DNA of 64,000 nt from Corynespora cassiicola (Eukaryota > Ascomycota > Dothideomycetes > Pleosporales > Corynesporascaceae): contig JAEUWY010000005.1 in assembly GCA_022059125.1 (NCBI GenBank), positions 3,844,001 through 3,908,000 of the forward strand, given 5' to 3'. A program made the position numbers and the translations under genes. This document shows positions 32,206 through 45,830 of this stretch, one piece after another. Positions within the stretch are counted from its first letter, which is position 1. Each line of letters starts with the position of its first letter. The notes beneath the pieces were generated by a model. That model had not been told where the DNA came from and searched no databases. It saw only the letters and a list, made by a program, of their open reading frames with translations.

Positions 32206-33497
32206 CAGAGAGGTGACATTAAAAAAAAAATATATATACTTTCTAACTACTATAACTCTGTTATTAAAGCAGCTATTAAAATAAAAAAAAATACTGTTTT
32301 AAAGACATTTACAAAATCGTTTTTAGTTTAAAAAAAATCTCTAGTTTATATAATATTAATAGCTTTAAAAACTTAAATAAAAGTATAGTAAAAAAAACGC
32401 AAATTTAAAAGCTAATTTATTTTTTTTCTAGCGTACAATTTTTATTTCTTATTTTATAGAAATAAATATCTATTACTAATATATATATAACCGAAAAAAA
32501 CTATTTATATATTTTTTAAAAATTGAATTATTATAGATTAAAAAATTAGAGTATTGCTTATAGAAGCAGATATTATGTAATAAAATTTTAATTTTATTTA
32601 CTTTAATATTTTAACTAAAAATTTTAAAACAGTTTTTTTTATATAACTTTATTATAAAGATAATAGCGTTTAAAGTTTTTACTAATTTTTTAAAAAATAG
32701 TATTTTTAAAAGTGTAAAAATAATTACTTTAAAAATTCCTATAACTTTCAATAACTTTTTTAATTAAGATAGAGATATAATAGAATATATTAAATATAAA
32801 TACTTCAAAAAGTTAAATTGTAAATTAAGAAAAAAAACTTCTAAATAAAACTTTAAATAAATAAAATAAAGTTAAACACCTTTTTCTAATTTTAATTTTT
32901 TTTAGTTTTATTAGTATTTTTAATATAAGTTTTAGAGAAAAAAAGAAAATTATATTTATTAAATATATACACAATAATACAACTTTTAAAAAAAGCGTAT
33001 TCTTAATTAGAAAAATAAGTTTAAAATAAGATTTTCTTAGAAAAAAAGTAGATGATTTTAGTACATATTTTTTAGTATTTAAACTGTTTTTTATAAATAA
33101 TTTAGAATTTCTTAAAATATAGTTCCAACTAGAAAATTTTATTATAAAATTTTAAAAGTACTTTATTCAAAAAAATATTTTTTAGTACTTTTATATAAAT
33201 TTTTAACAAAACTTAATTTTATAATTTTTTTTAGTAATTATTATAAGTTTTTTAAATTTTTATTTTTTAAAAAATTAATATAGCTTTATACCTATAAGCT
33301 AAAAATACTTATATATATTTTCAAAGCAATATAAAATATAGAAATTATTTTAAAATAGTATTTTAAAAATACTTAAAAATATATAATAAAAATAAAGTAT
33401 ATACTAAAAATTAAAAAACTTAAAATAAATCTATAATTTTTAATATTAAAAGTATTTTACTTTTTAGATATATTTTAATTTTATATTTCTAAATATT
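32206..33497 (+). mobile_element. Tc1/mariner-type left end H with unassigned interior
   Basis: CAGAGAGGTGACATTAAAAA after TA (32204-32205), with the next 230 bp following the long terminal repeat of the element at 35009. No matching right end lies before the next left end at 33500, so it is a fragment or is interrupted. Confidence 0.55.
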
Positions 33498-35008
33498 TAC
33501 AGAGGGGTAACACGAATAAAAAACTAAAAAAAAGTTATACTTTTTAAACTCGTATAACTCTGTAACTAAACGAGGTATTAAAATTAAAAAAAAAAAACTA
33601 ATTTTAAAGAAATTTATAAGCTCTTTTTTTTCTGTTTTTCTCTACTGTTTTTATTTTATTATTAATAAGCAGCGAGTATATTATTTTATTTCTGTTTTAT
33701 TTTAGTTAGCACGTACTACCTATAGCGTAATTTTATATATTTTATAATGTTATTTTATTACGTAATATAACATTAATACGTAATCTGCGCTTTTATTTTA
33801 AATAATAATAGTATTTTAATAATTTTTTCTGCTTTTAATTTATAATAACTATAACTATAATTATATAACTTTTAAATATATGTTTAGTTTTTAAAATTTT
33901 ATATCTATATTATATAGTTAATATAATTACTACTACTTACGCACTTACTTTTTAATACTATTATTTTTTACTATTTTAATTATTTTACGTACGTTTTTTA
34001 CTATTACAGTTATATAAATATTATAGTAAAATTACGTACAGTATAGTTATATACAGTATAGCTTATTATAGTAAAAGCTTAAAAAATTTTATAATTAACT
34101 AAATAAAAAAACTGTTAACGCTAAAAGTTACTTATAAATACTATTTTTTATAACTACTATTATATAATTTATAATTACTATCGCATGTCAGCAGTTACTT
34201 AAATATAAAATATATATAATATATAAATTACTACTACTGCTGCTGCTGCTTAAACTATTACTTTTTTTTTAGCATTTTTAAAAGCTTATAAAAAAAAGCT
34301 ATTTACTAAATAAAATATTTAAATAAAAATACTATATAATAAAGTTAAAATTTAAATTTTAATCTGTTATTAGTACTAAAATTATAACTAAAATTTTAAC
34401 TAAAACTTTACCTAAAATTTTAAAAAAAAAATATTTTTACTGTAAACTAAAGTTATTAAAATAATACTAACTATATTAAGTATAGCTGTAAAAATTAGAG
34501 CTTTATAAACTATTATAGCTATCATAGCGATTACAGTTATTAATATTACGTTAGTTATAAGCTGTTTTAGTTCTATAAAACAGCTTACTTATAATAAGTT
34601 TTAATTAAAATAAAATATTTTTTTCGCGATTTAGAAGAGCTGTAATTCAGAAGTTTTTATTAAAAATTTATTTTATATAGTTTTAGTATAGTAGACAGTA
34701 TTTCTGTATTTATAGATATTAGAATTAAAATCTACAGCTTAATAACTTATTAAAAAAAAAGCCTTACTAGCTTATAAATTATAATTATTTACTTTAATAT
34801 TATAATAACTTTAAATAGGTTTTTATATTACTATTTTAGAGCTTTAAAACTTTAAAACTTTAAAATAATATTTTATTTTAAGTTATTATAATTTTTATAA
34901 CTTACATGCTTATAAAATAAAAATTACTTATATACTTATTAATAATCTAAATGTTTTTTATTATTTTTAGTTACTGTTTTATTAAACGTCTAACTAGCGT
35001 TATTACTA

Positions 35009-37138
35009 CAGAGGGGTGACATTAAAAAAAAACCAAAAAAAAGTTATACTTTTTAAACTAGTATAACTCTGTAACTAGACCAGCTATTAAAATAAAAGAA
35101 AATTAATTTTAAAGAGATTTAGAGGTTTTGATTTTGTAATAAAAAAAATACATAGCTTATATAATATTTATTACTTAGAAATTTAAAGTAAAAGTATAGT
35201 AAAAAAAAGTATAAATTTAAAAGCTAATTTATTTTTTATTTTAAAAATTATTAAAACTTTTTATTTCACGCTAACTAAATTTAGTTTAGTATATATTACG
35301 TAAGCAAAAAACTGGAGCTAGAAATTAAGTTAAATATTAAAAAAATTAAATTTAAAAAATAAAGTTTTGCTTATATAAGCACTAATTACATAATAATAAA
35401 CTAGTTAAATTAGTATATAAATAAATATTTTAGAAAAAAAATTCTGAATCTCTATTTTCTCTGAACAAAGACAAGATGGAACCTCAATTTTCAGACTATA
35501 AAGAAAAAGTTAATCTTTTATTAAAAGCCAATACACCTATTATAACTATTTCTAATATATTAAATAAAAATAAAACAAGTATTAAAAATACTATACAAAG
35601 AATAAATAAAAAAAATAAATTATTTAATAGCTTAAAAAAAGAAAGAAATCAAGATAAAATTAAGCTATTTAAAAGAGATAAAAGAATTATTAATAGGGAT
35701 TTAATTAAAAGCCCTAAAAAAACAAATAAAAGAATATTACTAGAAAATAATATAAAAATATCTAAAAGAAGCTTACAAAGATATTTAAAAAAAGAAAATT
35801 ATAGTATAAATATTAGTACTAAAAAGCCGTATTTAAATAAAAAAAAAGCTGAAATAAGATTAAAATACGCAAAAAAACAATTAAAAAATTTAGAAAATAT
35901 AAATTTAAATAAAATTATATTTTCTAATAAGTCAGCAATAGAAAGAGGCTTAGGTTCTAGACAGGAATATATAAGAAAAAAGAGAAATAAGAGAGTAGGA
36001 GCTGAATTAGCTTTTATAAAATCAAATTGTAAGTAAAAAAAAAAATTAAAAAAATTAAAATTAATTAAAAATTAATTATAATTTTTTAATTTAATTACTT
36101 TTTTAAAAAAATTAATACTAATTAAATTATAGCTCGAGATATTGTTATATCAGTATAGGGAGCTATTTGGATAGGAGGAAGATCAGAATTAGTGTTTATT
36201 AAAACACCTAATTCTAAAAATAACTTTAATAATACGGATTATATACAAAAAGTATTAAAACCTATTATTAAAAAACAAATAAAACCCGGTTAGTTTATAT
36301 ACCTTTTTTTTATTTTTTTATTAAATTTATTATTTAATTAAATTTATTTAATTAAATATTAAATTATAAAATTAATATAAATACTAATTAGTTTATAGAC
36401 TGGAAATTTCAACAAGATAATTTAAAAATTCATACAGCTAAACCAGTTTTAAAATAGTTTAGAAGAAATAAAATTGAATTATTTGAACATCCAGCTTATA
36501 GCCCAGACTTAGCACCTATAGAAAATATCTGGGCTATATTAAAAAATAATTTAAAAAAATCAAATCCTAATTTATTAGGTAAAAAAAATAATAAAAAAGA
36601 TAATACTTTATTTATAAACGCTATAAATAAAGAATGGAATTTAATTCCACAAAAAATAATAGATAATTGTATATTATCTTTACCTAGACGTTGGGAGGCA
36701 GTTAATAAAGCTAACGGGTATTATACAAAATATTAATAATTTAATTAATTATTAATATATTTATATAATTTAATTTTTGAAAAAAAAAATTCTACTATTA
36801 AATCTTTTTTTAAAAAAATAAAAAAGATATTTTTAAAAAAAGATCACAAGTATATACTGTATACAACTTTAAAATAATAAAATAAAAAATAAAAATTTTA
36901 CGCTAGAAAAAAAATAAATCAGCTTTTAAGTTTGCATTTTTTTTTACTATACTTTTACTTTAAATTTCTAAGTAATAAATATTATATAAGCTATGTATTT
37001 TTTTTATTACAAAATTAAAGCCTCTAAATCTCTTTAAAATTAATTTTCTTTTATTTTAATAGCTGGTCTAGTTACAGAGTTATACTAGTTTAAAAAGTAT
37101 AACTTTTTTTTTGGTTTTTTTTTAATGTCACCCCTCTG
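35009..37138 (+). mobile_element. Young Tc1-like transposon G (2130 bp)
   Basis: Terminal inverted repeats of about 230 bp are nearly identical (35009-35245 and 36905-37138). They begin CAGAGGGGTGACATT and end AATGTCACCCCTCTG. A TA duplication is present at 35007-35008 and 37139-37140. Repeat E copy 1 (around 29447) provides an approximate empty site. It is AT-rich but keeps CpA and TpG dinucleotides that its surroundings have lost, and its transposase is nearly open. It appears to be the youngest insertion in the window. Confidence 0.93.
35476..36736 (+). pseudogene. Tc1-type DD34E transposase of element G, two premature stops
   Basis: Cut-and-paste transposase. Proposed exons 35476-36028, 36133-36288 and 36399-36736 total 349 codons. 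Exon 1 is fully open (MEPQFSDYKEK start) with an N-terminal helix-turn-helix region: ITISNILNKNKTSIKN, then KRSLQRYLKKE. It reaches the DDE domain at IIFSNKSAIERG, where the first catalytic Asp is replaced by Asn. Exon 3 has QQDNLKIHTAK with the second Asp, and SPDLAPIENIWAIL with the Glu 34 residues later. Two TAG codons interrupt exons 2 and 3, each in place of an expected Trp (TGG to TAG, a CpA-to-TpA change on the other strand). Both introns have GTAAGT/GTTAGT donors and TACTAAT-like branch sites. Confidence 0.88.
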
Positions 37139-38354
37139 TATTTATACTTATTATCTGTACTTATTATTTAGTTCTAGTCTAGTAAAGCTAAAAGAAAAGG
37201 ACTTCTACAGCTTTTTAGATAAGCTCTTTTGTAGTATTATAAATAATATATAGTTTTTTTATATTTATAGCTTACTAATTTAAAGTAAAAGTCTAGTAAA
37301 AAAAAGCGTAAATTTAAAAGCTAATTTATTTTTTATAAAAAAATTTATTAAAACTTTTTATTTTATACTAATTTAATAAGATTTAGTCTATATTACGTAA
37401 GCAAGAAACTAGAGCTAAAAATTTATCTTAATATTTTAAAAATAAAGTTTTTGCTTATATAAGCACTAATTATAAAATAATAAACTAGTTAAATTAGTAT
37501 AAAAAAACATTTTAGAAATAGAGATCTGAATCTCTATTTTTTCTAAATAAAAATAAAATAGAATTTTATTTCTCAGACTATAAAGAAAAAGTTAATTTTT
37601 TTTAAGTAGCTAATATATCTATTACAACTATTTCTAATATATTAAATAAAAATAAAATAAGTATTAAAAATACTATATAAAAAAATAAAAAAAAAGTTTA
37701 TTGTATAAATATTAGTACTAAAAAGCCGTATTTATATAAAAAAAAACTAAAATAAAATTAGAATATATAAATTGTTTTTTAAAATATAGAAAATATAAAT
37801 TTAAATAAAATTATATTTTCTAATAAGTTAGTAATAGAAAAAGGCCTAGTGTAAGGCTGTGTTTTATTATAACCTATTATAGCCTATTATAGAGTGTTCT
37901 AGATTAGCTTTAGTTTCGCTTTTTTAAAAGAAATAAAAGAACTATTTTTTAATAATGAACTGTATATAATTTTTAATCTAATTTTTTTTATAAATACTAT
38001 TATTTAATAAATTCTAGTATTTAAAATATAAAATTTTAAATATTAATAACTAATTTCTAATAAAAAGAAGTTTTTTTTTAAATTTTTATAGTACTAGTAT
38101 ACAGTGTAATTAGTAATAAAAAAATAATAATTTGTAATTAGTAATCTATAACTTACTAATATTATTAAACTTTAAAAAAAATTATAGCTATATACTATAT
38201 ATAGCTTTACTAGAAAAAAATAAAAATATTACGCTAGAAAAAAAATAATAACGCTATTAAATTTAGTTTTTTTTTTTAATCTTTTATTTAGTATTTTTTT
38301 AGAACTAAAAATATTATATAAGCTAAAAAAGAATTCTTTTTTAAAAATAACCTG

Positions 38355-38700
38355 TTTATAAAAATATAGAGCGACTTATCTCTGATACAGCTTAAGTACT
38401 ACTTAGAATAAAAGTTTACAGAACTAAAAAATAATTACAAATTAGAATCTATAAGTTTTATACGAAAAAATATTTCTAAACTACAGAACTATCTAAAAAT
38501 ATTATATTTTTTTATATTTTTTTTAAAAAAGTTTTATTTCTAGTTTAGCTTAGTACAGTTTTAGTTATAAAAAAAATAAAAAATTTAAATAGCTAAATAT
38601 TTAAATTTAAGTTAGAGTTAGATTAAAAGTTAAAGTTAAAGTTTAGTTAGAAATTAAAATTACGTATATAATACTAAAAAGTAAATTAAAACTTTATATA
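38355..38700 (+). repeat. Direct repeat R3, copy 1
   Basis: Matches 60086-60425 in the same orientation over about 340 bp. Landmarks are AGAGCGACTTATCTCT, GAATCTATAA and GTTAGAGTTAGATTAAAAGT. The differences are almost all transitions, as expected for RIP. Class unknown; the second copy adjoins a mariner right end. Confidence 0.7.
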
Positions 38701-39799
38701 AATAAAATTTATTATATTACTTTTTTTTAGTAAACAGATTATTCTAATCTATTCTAAGTTATAGTTTATTTAGAAAAAATATAAATTTTTTTATTAAAAG
38801 CAGAGTATTTTTTTTATTATTTACTTTTTATTTTTTATATTTTATAGAAAAAAGCGTTGCGCGTTTGTATAACTAGTTAAATATTTAAAATATTACTATT
38901 TAGCTAGTATAAATTTAGCACTTTTTACTTTTTTTTTTTTTTTAACTATTATATTCTATAAGTAGTCCGTTCTAATTCTAATATCTAAATTAATTTATTT
39001 TTAAAGCTTCTAACTATTTCAACAGTTCTGCTTTATTATACTTATTTTAATTTTATTTAATATTTTATTAGTAGTTTACTATAAAATATATCTGCGCGCC
39101 TATCGCGTTTTAGCTAAAAAAAATATATTATTAATCTTAAATTTATATTAATTTTAAGTAAAAAATATAAATACTGTACAGTTTAAAAAAGTTTTTATAA
39201 ACTAGTATATATTTAATTTAGAGCCTATTCTAAATAGTTAACTAATACTTTATTTTTAGATTTTAGAGTACTGCACTAATAAGTACAAAATATAAATATA
39301 AACTATAAATAACTAAAAAAAAAGTTTAAACTATATTTTATTTTTTATTACTATAAAAATTACAGCTAAAGCAGTTTTAATAGTAGTTTAAATAACTAAA
39401 ACAGAGTTAAAGCGTATACAAATGAAAAAAAAATTATTAGCTATTTATACGCTTTTAAAAACGGTTTATAAAAATATAAAAAAAATAAATTAAAAGCTAG
39501 CTAATTTAAAAATAGTTTATTTTTATAACTTAATTTACGCGGGTTAGAAAAAAGCTACTAATTTTACTAAGTTTTTTTTAATAAAATAGTTTTAGTAGAT
39601 AAGCAGATTAGCTAAAACTTTAATAAAGCTTAATAATAAATTAAAACTAAAAAAATTAAATAGTATTATATTTATTTATAATAAAAATAAAAAAAATTAA
39701 TAGTTAGGCTGGAGGCGGGTTTAAAATAAGTTCTAAGTAAATACCTAATAACTATTTTATACTACTTTATTATTTTATAAGTAATTTATATATATATAT
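38701..39799. other. AT-rich tract, nothing recognised
   Basis: RIPed. It may include the 3' LTR of element J, but no second LTR copy was found to prove this. Confidence 0.35.
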
Positions 39800-40258
39800 A
39801 TATATATTTTATATTTAAAGCTATTAGTTTAGAGATTAGAGAGGTTTTAGCTTATCTGAGTATTTATTATAAAATATTTTAAACTTATAAAAAATATTTT
39901 TAAAGTTAGATATATTATACTATATAAAGTTTAGGTTATATCTAACTTAGCTTATTTAGTATTTTAGTAATAAATATACTAGTTTACTAGCAAGACTATT
40001 TTTAACTTTTTATTTTTCTATTTTATTAATAAATACTTTAATAGATTTTAGAGTTTTTTATTTTAAAAGTAAAAATATTTAAGTTTTTATAGAAAATATC
40101 TAGTATAAATATATTATAAATTTTTAATTTAGAAAGTAGTTTAAAATAGTATAAGTAGTTTATTTTTTTTATTATTTTAAAGAGATCTATTTACTGTTCA
40201 GACAGCTTTTAACTTAGTTTTATTAAAAATAAATTTTTAGTTTTTAAATATACTTAAT
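39800..40258 (-). mobile_element. Chromovirus-like Gypsy element J, integrase C-terminus fragment
   Basis: Minus-strand translation resumes the integrase C-terminal pattern that stops at 47065: DLFKIIKKINYLYYFKLL, then KLKIYNIFILDIF (compare the usual LGPFKI... and IHNVFHVSLL pattern). It goes on to a chromodomain-like stretch, YLLLKY...ISNFKNIFYKF, near 39900. Many RIP-type stops. It ends at the TTAAT duplication next to element A. Confidence 0.6.
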
Positions 40259-40627
40259 TATTAAAACTATGCTATAGGCTATAAGCGAGGCTAGAGAGCA
40301 AGTAGCTGCTTAGGTTAATTCTCAGAGATAAATACTAGTAGAGTTACGTAAATAAAACGATATATAATATACTGTATAGGTCTCTGTGTTAGCGATAGAG
40401 CATAATAAATTAATAGTTAATTCTAAATAATAGATTTGCTAATAAAATAAATATAATTATAAAGTATAATTATGTAGACTATATATATGTGCCTGAGGCT
40501 TCTGCTTAGTACTACTTAGTTACTTAGTACTGCTAAATAAACTAATTAACTAAGTATATTACATAACTAGCTATAGCAGTATAACTCTGTTAGCTCCGTT
40601 ATTAGCCTATATTTATAGCTTATAATA
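40259..40627 (-). repeat. 3' LTR of Gypsy A
   Basis: 369 bp, the same length as the LTR at 46691-47059, with a GC-richer core CCTGAGGCTTCTGCTTAG shared by four of the five LTR copies in the window. Confidence 0.92.
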
Positions 40628-43529
40628 CTATTTTTTCTTTAACTTAGCTTAGTTTTCTAAGCTAATATATAACGTGCGGGTTTTTTTTATTACTGCTTAC
40701 TTTTATAATAATACCTAAAATATTAACAGTTTTTAGTACTGTCTGCTGTTATTATCTAGCTAATTTTATTAAAGCTGTAGAAGAAGTTATAGTTTAAAAA
40801 TATTTAACTTACGTAAAGTATAAATAAGTGTGTAAAGTATATATTTATTTTAGAAAGTATAGTAAGTATCTGTATCGCGGGCAGTAGTATAATATTTATA
40901 TTACTTAATTTAAGTTTTAGTATTTTACTAAAAAAAAAAAATTATAATAATAAATAAAGAAGTCGCGCGAAGCGCAGAATACAGCTATAAAAACGTATAA
41001 AAAAGCTTTAAAAAACTTATAGGTAGCGAAAACTAAAAAAAAACAGCTTTATTAATAGATAGACTTACTTAATTATTATACGGAAAAAGCTATATTAGTA
41101 GAAAAATAAAATCTAGAGAAGTAAAAGTAGTAGAAATATAAAGTATTATCTAAAGTTTTTACTTTTAACAGTTCTTCTAAAAATTTTACTTTTAATTTTT
41201 TTCTAAGCACTTAGAGCGCTATTAAAAGTTTTTCTAATAATTTTTAAAAAGTATCTGTATTATCTGCTAGTTTTTAAGTGTTTAGTTGTATATAATATAT
41301 CGCCTTTCTTTAAATATATTTTTTTTAATTACTTTTATATAGTAGTAGAAGTAATTTTATTTTTAGTTTTTTTTAAGTAGTCGCTAACAGTTCTTTAGAT
41401 TTTATTCTAGTTTCTAAGTATTTTCTAAATTTAGGTATTTTTTTTATTTAACTAACTATTTCTATATAAAGTAAGTATTATAAAATTTGTTTTATTTTAT
41501 CTCGCAGTAGTCTACTAGCGCTTTTATTTTAAATTTAACTTTTTTTTCTGTTTTATAATAGAAGTATTTTTAAACTAGTATTTCGGCGTCAGCAGGTTTT
41601 AATAGTAATATATAAAATACTAAATATATTCTAGTATTAGTAGAAAGTTAGAGTTTATAGTTAGCTAGTCTCTTTTGTTCTAGAATTAAAAATAGTTTAA
41701 CTTTAACGTAATCTAATTTCTTGCTTAGTTATATTATTTAAAAATTTTTTATAAAAAGATATATTTTATTCTCTTTTTTTAGCTAAGGTGCTATTTTTCG
41801 TTTCTAGTTAATATAAGAAATAGTTTTACGTTATGCTGTCTCGATATTTTTCTGTAATTATTTATAAAGTTTTTATAATTCTTCTAATTTATCTATTACT
41901 TAACTTATAACTAGCTTAATTTATTTTTTTTTAATTTTTAGTAGTAAAAGATTTAGATATGTCCCGTGTAATACGTAATAAAAAAATTATTTTATTATTA
42001 CTAATTCTCTGTTGTTAAATATAAGTTATACTATAAATAATAGTAATATCTAATTATTCTGTTTTTAGTTGCTATATATTTATAAATATATTTTTATAGT
42101 CTAGTTTATTTTTTCTGTTTAACCGTCTGTCTGTAGATAGTATACTGTTAATAATTTTTTTTTAATTCTAATAGCTAATATTAGTATTATTTAGTAGTTT
42201 AATATAAAAAGTTTATCTCTGTCGCTAATAATTAATTAAAATAATTTATAATACCTAACTACGCGATTTAAAATAATCTATACTAATTTTAGCGCAGTAT
42301 AGTTATTTTTAAATAAAATTATTTCTGCGTATTTCGTAAATCTGTCTATAACTACTAAAATAATATTATAAAATATTTTAAAAACTAAATTATAAGATGT
42401 TAGTAGTCCGGTAATAAAGTTTATAGTAATATTTATTTAGAGTTTATTTAGTATTTCTACAGCTTATAGTTTTTTATATTAAGCGTGTATACTGTGCTTA
42501 TTTTTCTAACATATTATATATTTTTTAATAAACTTTATTACTTTACTTTTTAATTTAGAGATATCGTACGTTCGTTATATTAGTTTAATTATTTATTTAA
42601 TATTTAGATATTTATGCAACAGATCTTCGTAATACTACTAGATAATAGTTTAGTAAAATTTTTTTAGTATTTATTAATATACTGTTATAATAAAATTAAT
42701 ACTGTGTGCTAGCTTTAAAGTACTATCTAACACTTACTTAAAAATAGCAGTTTTATTTATTAATTTAGTTTCTGCGATGTCTGTTTTTCGACTTAAAATA
42801 TCTACTTTTCTATTTTTTTTACTTAGTATATAAATAATTTTAAATTTATACTGTTTTAGTTTTTTACTCTATCTAGTATATTATCAGTCTAATAGTTTAG
42901 TTATTATAAATGTTATTAGGTTTTTATAGTTTAAGTATATTATAAGTTTTAAACAACTTTCTGCGTAGATTCTCTAATACTTAAAAAAATTTATAATAGT
43001 AAGTAATTTTTTATTATAAATATTATAGTTTTTTTTAGCTCTACTGAACTTTTTTAAATAGTAGATAATTAAGTACTATTTGCTTTTTTTAACTAATATA
43101 TGTTTTTATTACTAGGTCTGATGCGTCTGTTTCTATACGTAAAAGTTTTCTACTAATAAAAAATATAAAAACTAGTAGTAATATACTTACTTTTTTAAGT
43201 ATTTTAAAAGCTTATTATTAGTCTGTATCCTACTTAAATAGTATATTTTTTTTAATTAATTTAGTAAGTAGTAGTGCTTTTTCTAAGTAGTAATTAATAA
43301 ACTATCTGTTAAAGTTACAGAATTCTAAAAAAAATTATATATTTTTAACGTTTTTTAGCGTTAGCCAGTTTTTAACTACTTTAATTTTTTTTAAACTAAT
43401 TTTAACTTTGTGTCTTTCTATAATATATTTTAAAAATTTAACTTTTTTTTTATAGAATTTATATTTCTCTAGTTTAAGTTGTAGCTCTGCTTTTTCTAAA
43501 TATTTTAATACTGTTTATACGTGCTAGAC

Positions 43530-43770
43530 GTGTTTTTTAAAGTTTTTAAAAAAAACTAAAATATTATTTAGATATATAATAATAAATATATCTAGGTGTG
43601 CTTTTAATATATTATTAATAAGTATCTAATATATTACAGGTGCGTTAGTAAAACTAAATAGTATTATAAAATATTTATAGTGCTTATACCGCGTTCAGAA
43701 TACTGTCTTCTATTTTTTATTTTTTTTTATATATATTAAGTTATACGCGTTTCGGAGATCTAAAACTGTA
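43530..43770 (-). pseudogene. Reverse transcriptase block of Gypsy A
   Basis: Minus strand reads DLRNAYNLIYI, then TRYKHYKYF, FSFTNAPV and finally YLNNILVF. This is the Gypsy RT core in which the YLDD catalytic pair has become YLNN through RIP-type changes. Stops interrupt it. Confidence 0.85.
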
Positions 43771-45764
43771 AATATCTATACTTTAAATAGTCTATTTCTA
43801 AACTTTTAAATATTTAGTAGTAGATATCTGTTCTTAATTATAATATTATTAAATTTTCTAAAATTTATATATAACTGTAGAGATCTATTTTTCTTAAAAA
43901 TAAAAATAATTAGATATTCTGCCTCTGACGTTAATTCGCGTATAAATTCTTTTTTAAAATTTTTATTAAAATATATTTATAACGCTATAAGTTTTTTTTC
44001 TGTTAAACTGTAGATAGGCTTAAAAGTTAGATATTTTTTTTTCTAAAGAGCTATTTCGCAGTCTTAGAGCTGATGCTTAAATAATATTCTATTATTTATT
44101 TTTTTTTAAAAAAATAGTTTTTATTTACTATATTTTTTAAAGATTTTAGAAGTTACGCGAGTTATTTCTAAAACTCTTATTTTTTTATCTAGTAGCTTTT
44201 TATTAGATTTAGCGGAGTTAACTTTTTTTTTTAAAAGCGTTTTATTTAATTTTTTGCTGTTTATGTTATTTAGCGTAATTTTATCTACTATTAAATACTA
44301 CTAATATATAGGTTCTAATATAATAGCGCAGTTATATCTTCTAAATAAAAGCTTTTTTCTTACCTAATTAACGTATAAATTATACTTTCTAAACTATAGA
44401 AGTTCTAAAATAACGTTGTAGATAGCCGTGCCTATAATATTAAAAAAAATCTTTTTTTAGTGTCTTTAGATGTCTATAATAGTTATAGCTTTTTAATTTA
44501 TTAATATTTTTTTTAGTATTTTTTTTTTAGTTACTATGTAGAGAAAATAGAGTTACTTATAAGTATATATTTTTATTTTACTACGCTTTACAGTCTGCTG
44601 TAAAAAGTAGTTACGCTAAACTTCTATATCTAATAATACTTTTATTTAGTATCTATTAAGCTTAACAGGTAGCTTAACTAAGTTCTCTAAGTTAGTAGCG
44701 TATAATATTTTAAGTTAATTCTAAACGCTAGATGCTGTTTTAAAAAAAACTTATTACTAAATTTATATAAGCGCTTTTTATTTTAGTAGCGTTTATATTT
44801 TTTATATAAGCAGATTTACTAGAGATTTTACGTATATTTTTTATTAACTAGTATATTCGTTGTAAGTTTTTTAGTTTTATTTATTTTAAAAAAGTATTAC
44901 GCTTATTATTTATTTTATAAATAAGTATTATATATATATATTTCGCAGTTAAATTATTAATACTTATACTTACGTAGTTTAGATAGAAACTAATTTACAG
45001 CTGTTTTGTCCGAGTAATAAATTTAGTATTAATTTTTTTAGTAAAAAGTTTATAAGTAGCTTATATACTTTAAATTTTTTAGATTTAAATAGTATTACAG
45101 TTTTTACGTGTTCTAGCTTTATAAAAAACTTAGAATTATATTTAGTTTGTTTTTAGAGTCTAGTAGAACTCTTAGTTTAATTTCTAAATTTAGTTAGCTA
45201 ATTTATTTTTATATTTTAAAACTGCGTCGTTGTCGGCGTTCCTCTAAATCTTAATTTTTTTTATCTAAGTTATTATACTTTTTTATCTGTTTGCGCGTTA
45301 CAGGTAATTTTTTTTACTATATAAATATTTTTATTAAATTTTTTCTGTATTTTTTAAAAGCTTCAGCTAATTCTTATATTTTTTTAAAATTTTTATTTAT
45401 TTTAAATTATGTAAGTTTAGATAGCGTACTGCTATTACTGTTTTTTTTAAACTTATAACTAGCGTTACTTAAATAGTTTTTGTAATCGTATACTTTATAA
45501 AAAAATTTTTTTTTTTTAAAGCTAGGTTTTTTAAATTTAACTTTTTTATAGATATTTTTAGACTCTATCTAAATGCTTTTATTTTAATACTAAATATAAT
45601 TAAAAAAATTTTCTATTTTTTTGTTTTACAGTAGTTCGCTGTTACAGATAAATTCTATTTTATAAAATTTTTTTATAATAATTTTCTATTTATTGTCTGC
45701 GTTAAATTTATTATTTAAAGTAGTTTATAATATATTTAGCTGTTAAACAACTTTATTTTTTAAT

Positions 45765-45830
45765 TAACAGTTTTTTGCGATGTAGTCTGTTTTTCTATAT
45801 ACGTAGTAAGTTATAACTTTACTTTTAAAC
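45765..45830 (-). pseudogene. Gag zinc knuckle of Gypsy A
   Basis: Minus strand reads TYYVYRKTDYIAKNC in line with a CX2CX4HX4C knuckle. The less mutated copy in element B (about 51990-52036) reads CYACGKTGYIIKNC. The losses (Cys to Tyr, His to Tyr) are RIP-type transitions. Confidence 0.8.

Larger units (their letters stand above)
33628..37218 (-). mobile_element. Repeat E, copy 2, containing a nested Tc1 element
   Basis: Flanked by perfect 12-bp direct repeats ATAAGCTCTTTT (33616-33627 and 37219-37230) in element F. Its sequence matches 27887-29534 up to 35008 and again from 37141. The gap is exactly the Tc1 element at 35009-37138. Confidence 0.75.
33500..38345 (+). mobile_element. Tc1/mariner element F, split by repeat E
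   Basis: The left end CAGAGGGGTAACACG is at 33500. About 130 bp of terminal repeat is followed by repeat E (33628-37218). The mariner sequence then resumes at 37219: the region corresponding to 35130-35480 of the intact element, and a RIPed, shortened transposase start at about 37555-37860. A right terminal-repeat part resembling 36890-37010 lies at about 38225-38345. The outermost right end is missing. Confidence 0.7.
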
